Position numbers and translations under genes: made by a program. Positions 63,841 to 64,000 of a stretch of DNA of 64,000 nt are shown here, piece by piece; position 1 is the first letter of the stretch; every line of letters starts with the position of its first letter. The stretch is taken from the NCBI RefSeq assembly GCF_000962805.1, contig NZ_JZTW01000011.1:87665-151664 (forward strand), read 5' to 3'. The notes beneath the pieces are model-generated. The model ran no database searches. It saw only the letters and a program-made list of their open reading frames with translations, and was not told where the DNA came from. Origin of the DNA: Pseudarthrobacter chlorophenolicus (GTDB lineage: Bacteria; Actinomycetota; Actinomycetes; Actinomycetales; Micrococcaceae).

Positions 63841-63921
63841 CTAAGGATCCTGCGGGTGCTGCAGGATTTCGGGATGGTGAGCCAGACGGACAAGTCCTAC
63901 CGGATCGGCCCTGCCTGTTAA
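63841..63921 (+). pseudogene. IclR-family helix-turn-helix fragment
   Basis: The 26-codon frame LRILRVLQDFGMVSQ then TDKSYRIGPAC ends in TAA. It resembles the wing of the IclR N-terminal DNA-binding domain (normally YRLGPALLRLG). There is no start and no ligand domain; the frame stops right where the repeats of a probable insertion element begin. Short, so only suggestive. Confidence 0.45.
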
Positions 63922-63923
63922 CG

Positions 63924-63967
63924 CCAACCGAAAATAGGGCCAGTTTTGCCAACTGAAAACAGGGCCA
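63924..63967. mobile_element. Probable end of an IS21-type element (tandem repeats)
   Basis: CCAACCGAAAATAGGGCCA (63924-63942) and CCAACTGAAAACAGGGCCA (63949-63967) are 17/19 identical direct repeats with 25-bp period. Multiple repeats of this size with a GGGCCA end are found at the termini of IS21-family elements. The transposase would lie beyond the right edge; nothing of it is visible. Confidence 0.45.
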
Positions 63968-64000
63968 CGGGTTGTTGTTCTATTGTGCCTTGAGCTGGGT

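Overview
The window is high-GC DNA with densely packed genes, many ATGA/GTGA/TAATG start-stop overlaps, and a content typical of a soil actinobacterium of the Micrococcaceae (Arthrobacter/Pseudarthrobacter type). Signs of this are many MHS-type MFS carriers, LacI/GntR/TetR regulators, a LytR-CpsA-Psr protein, PEP synthase with its regulatory kinase, and PPK2. The genus is an inference from gene content. No tRNA, rRNA or CRISPR array was seen. The stretch reads as a chromosomal catabolic region.

Layout. 0-6 kb: the start of a nucleoside hydrolase gene with two LacI-type operators and a LacI regulator, a frameshifted secreted M1 aminopeptidase, a RelA/SpoT-domain alarmone synthetase, a 48-residue membrane protein and a yeast-Fcy1-like cytosine deaminase. 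5.7-12.2 kb: a GntR-controlled 5-oxoproline-type operon (pxpA, MHS carrier, fused pxpB-pxpC, fused biotin carboxylase-BCCP). 12.2-14.3 kb: an aldo/keto reductase and PPK2.

14.4-32.6 kb: the most interesting part. An SDR/idonate dehydrogenase operon, an SDR-aminotransferase-TetR-TetR operon, an RraA-like aldolase-MHS carrier-divergent pxpABC operon, a dipeptide-type ABC importer, gluconokinase and a D-2-hydroxyacid dehydrogenase all carry the same 16-bp inverted repeat (TGAGAA-N4-TTCTCA) in their promoter regions, five copies in all. The probable regulators, two tandem TetR paralogues, are encoded in one of the controlled operons. The second pxpABC set has lost many residues conserved in true 5-oxoprolinase, so this looks like an uncharacterised catabolic regulon.

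33-38.6 kb: a second small regulon (old yellow enzyme, SDR, quinone oxidoreductase, alpha/beta hydrolase, an unknown protein and a TetR regulator) with three copies of ACTCA-N4-TGAGT. It looks like an electrophile or xenobiotic response. 38.9-46.1 kb: an LCP protein, then AraC, a cellulase-like glycosidase and a large DUF5107-TPR protein. 46.2-51.2 kb: PpsR-PpsA, a sugar phosphate isomerase/epimerase and a small membrane protein. 51.4-58.2 kb: AraC-VOC, a short UvrA-like ATPase, a hydrolase, a MOSC protein, a secreted trypsin-like protease and a small HhH protein, with strong hairpin terminators and a ~100-bp imperfect inverted repeat. 58.2-63.6 kb: GntR-MFS, LysR-MHS and an EamA exporter. The right edge (63.6-64 kb) holds two decayed gene fragments (cyclase family, IclR) and tandem repeats resembling the end of an IS21-type element.
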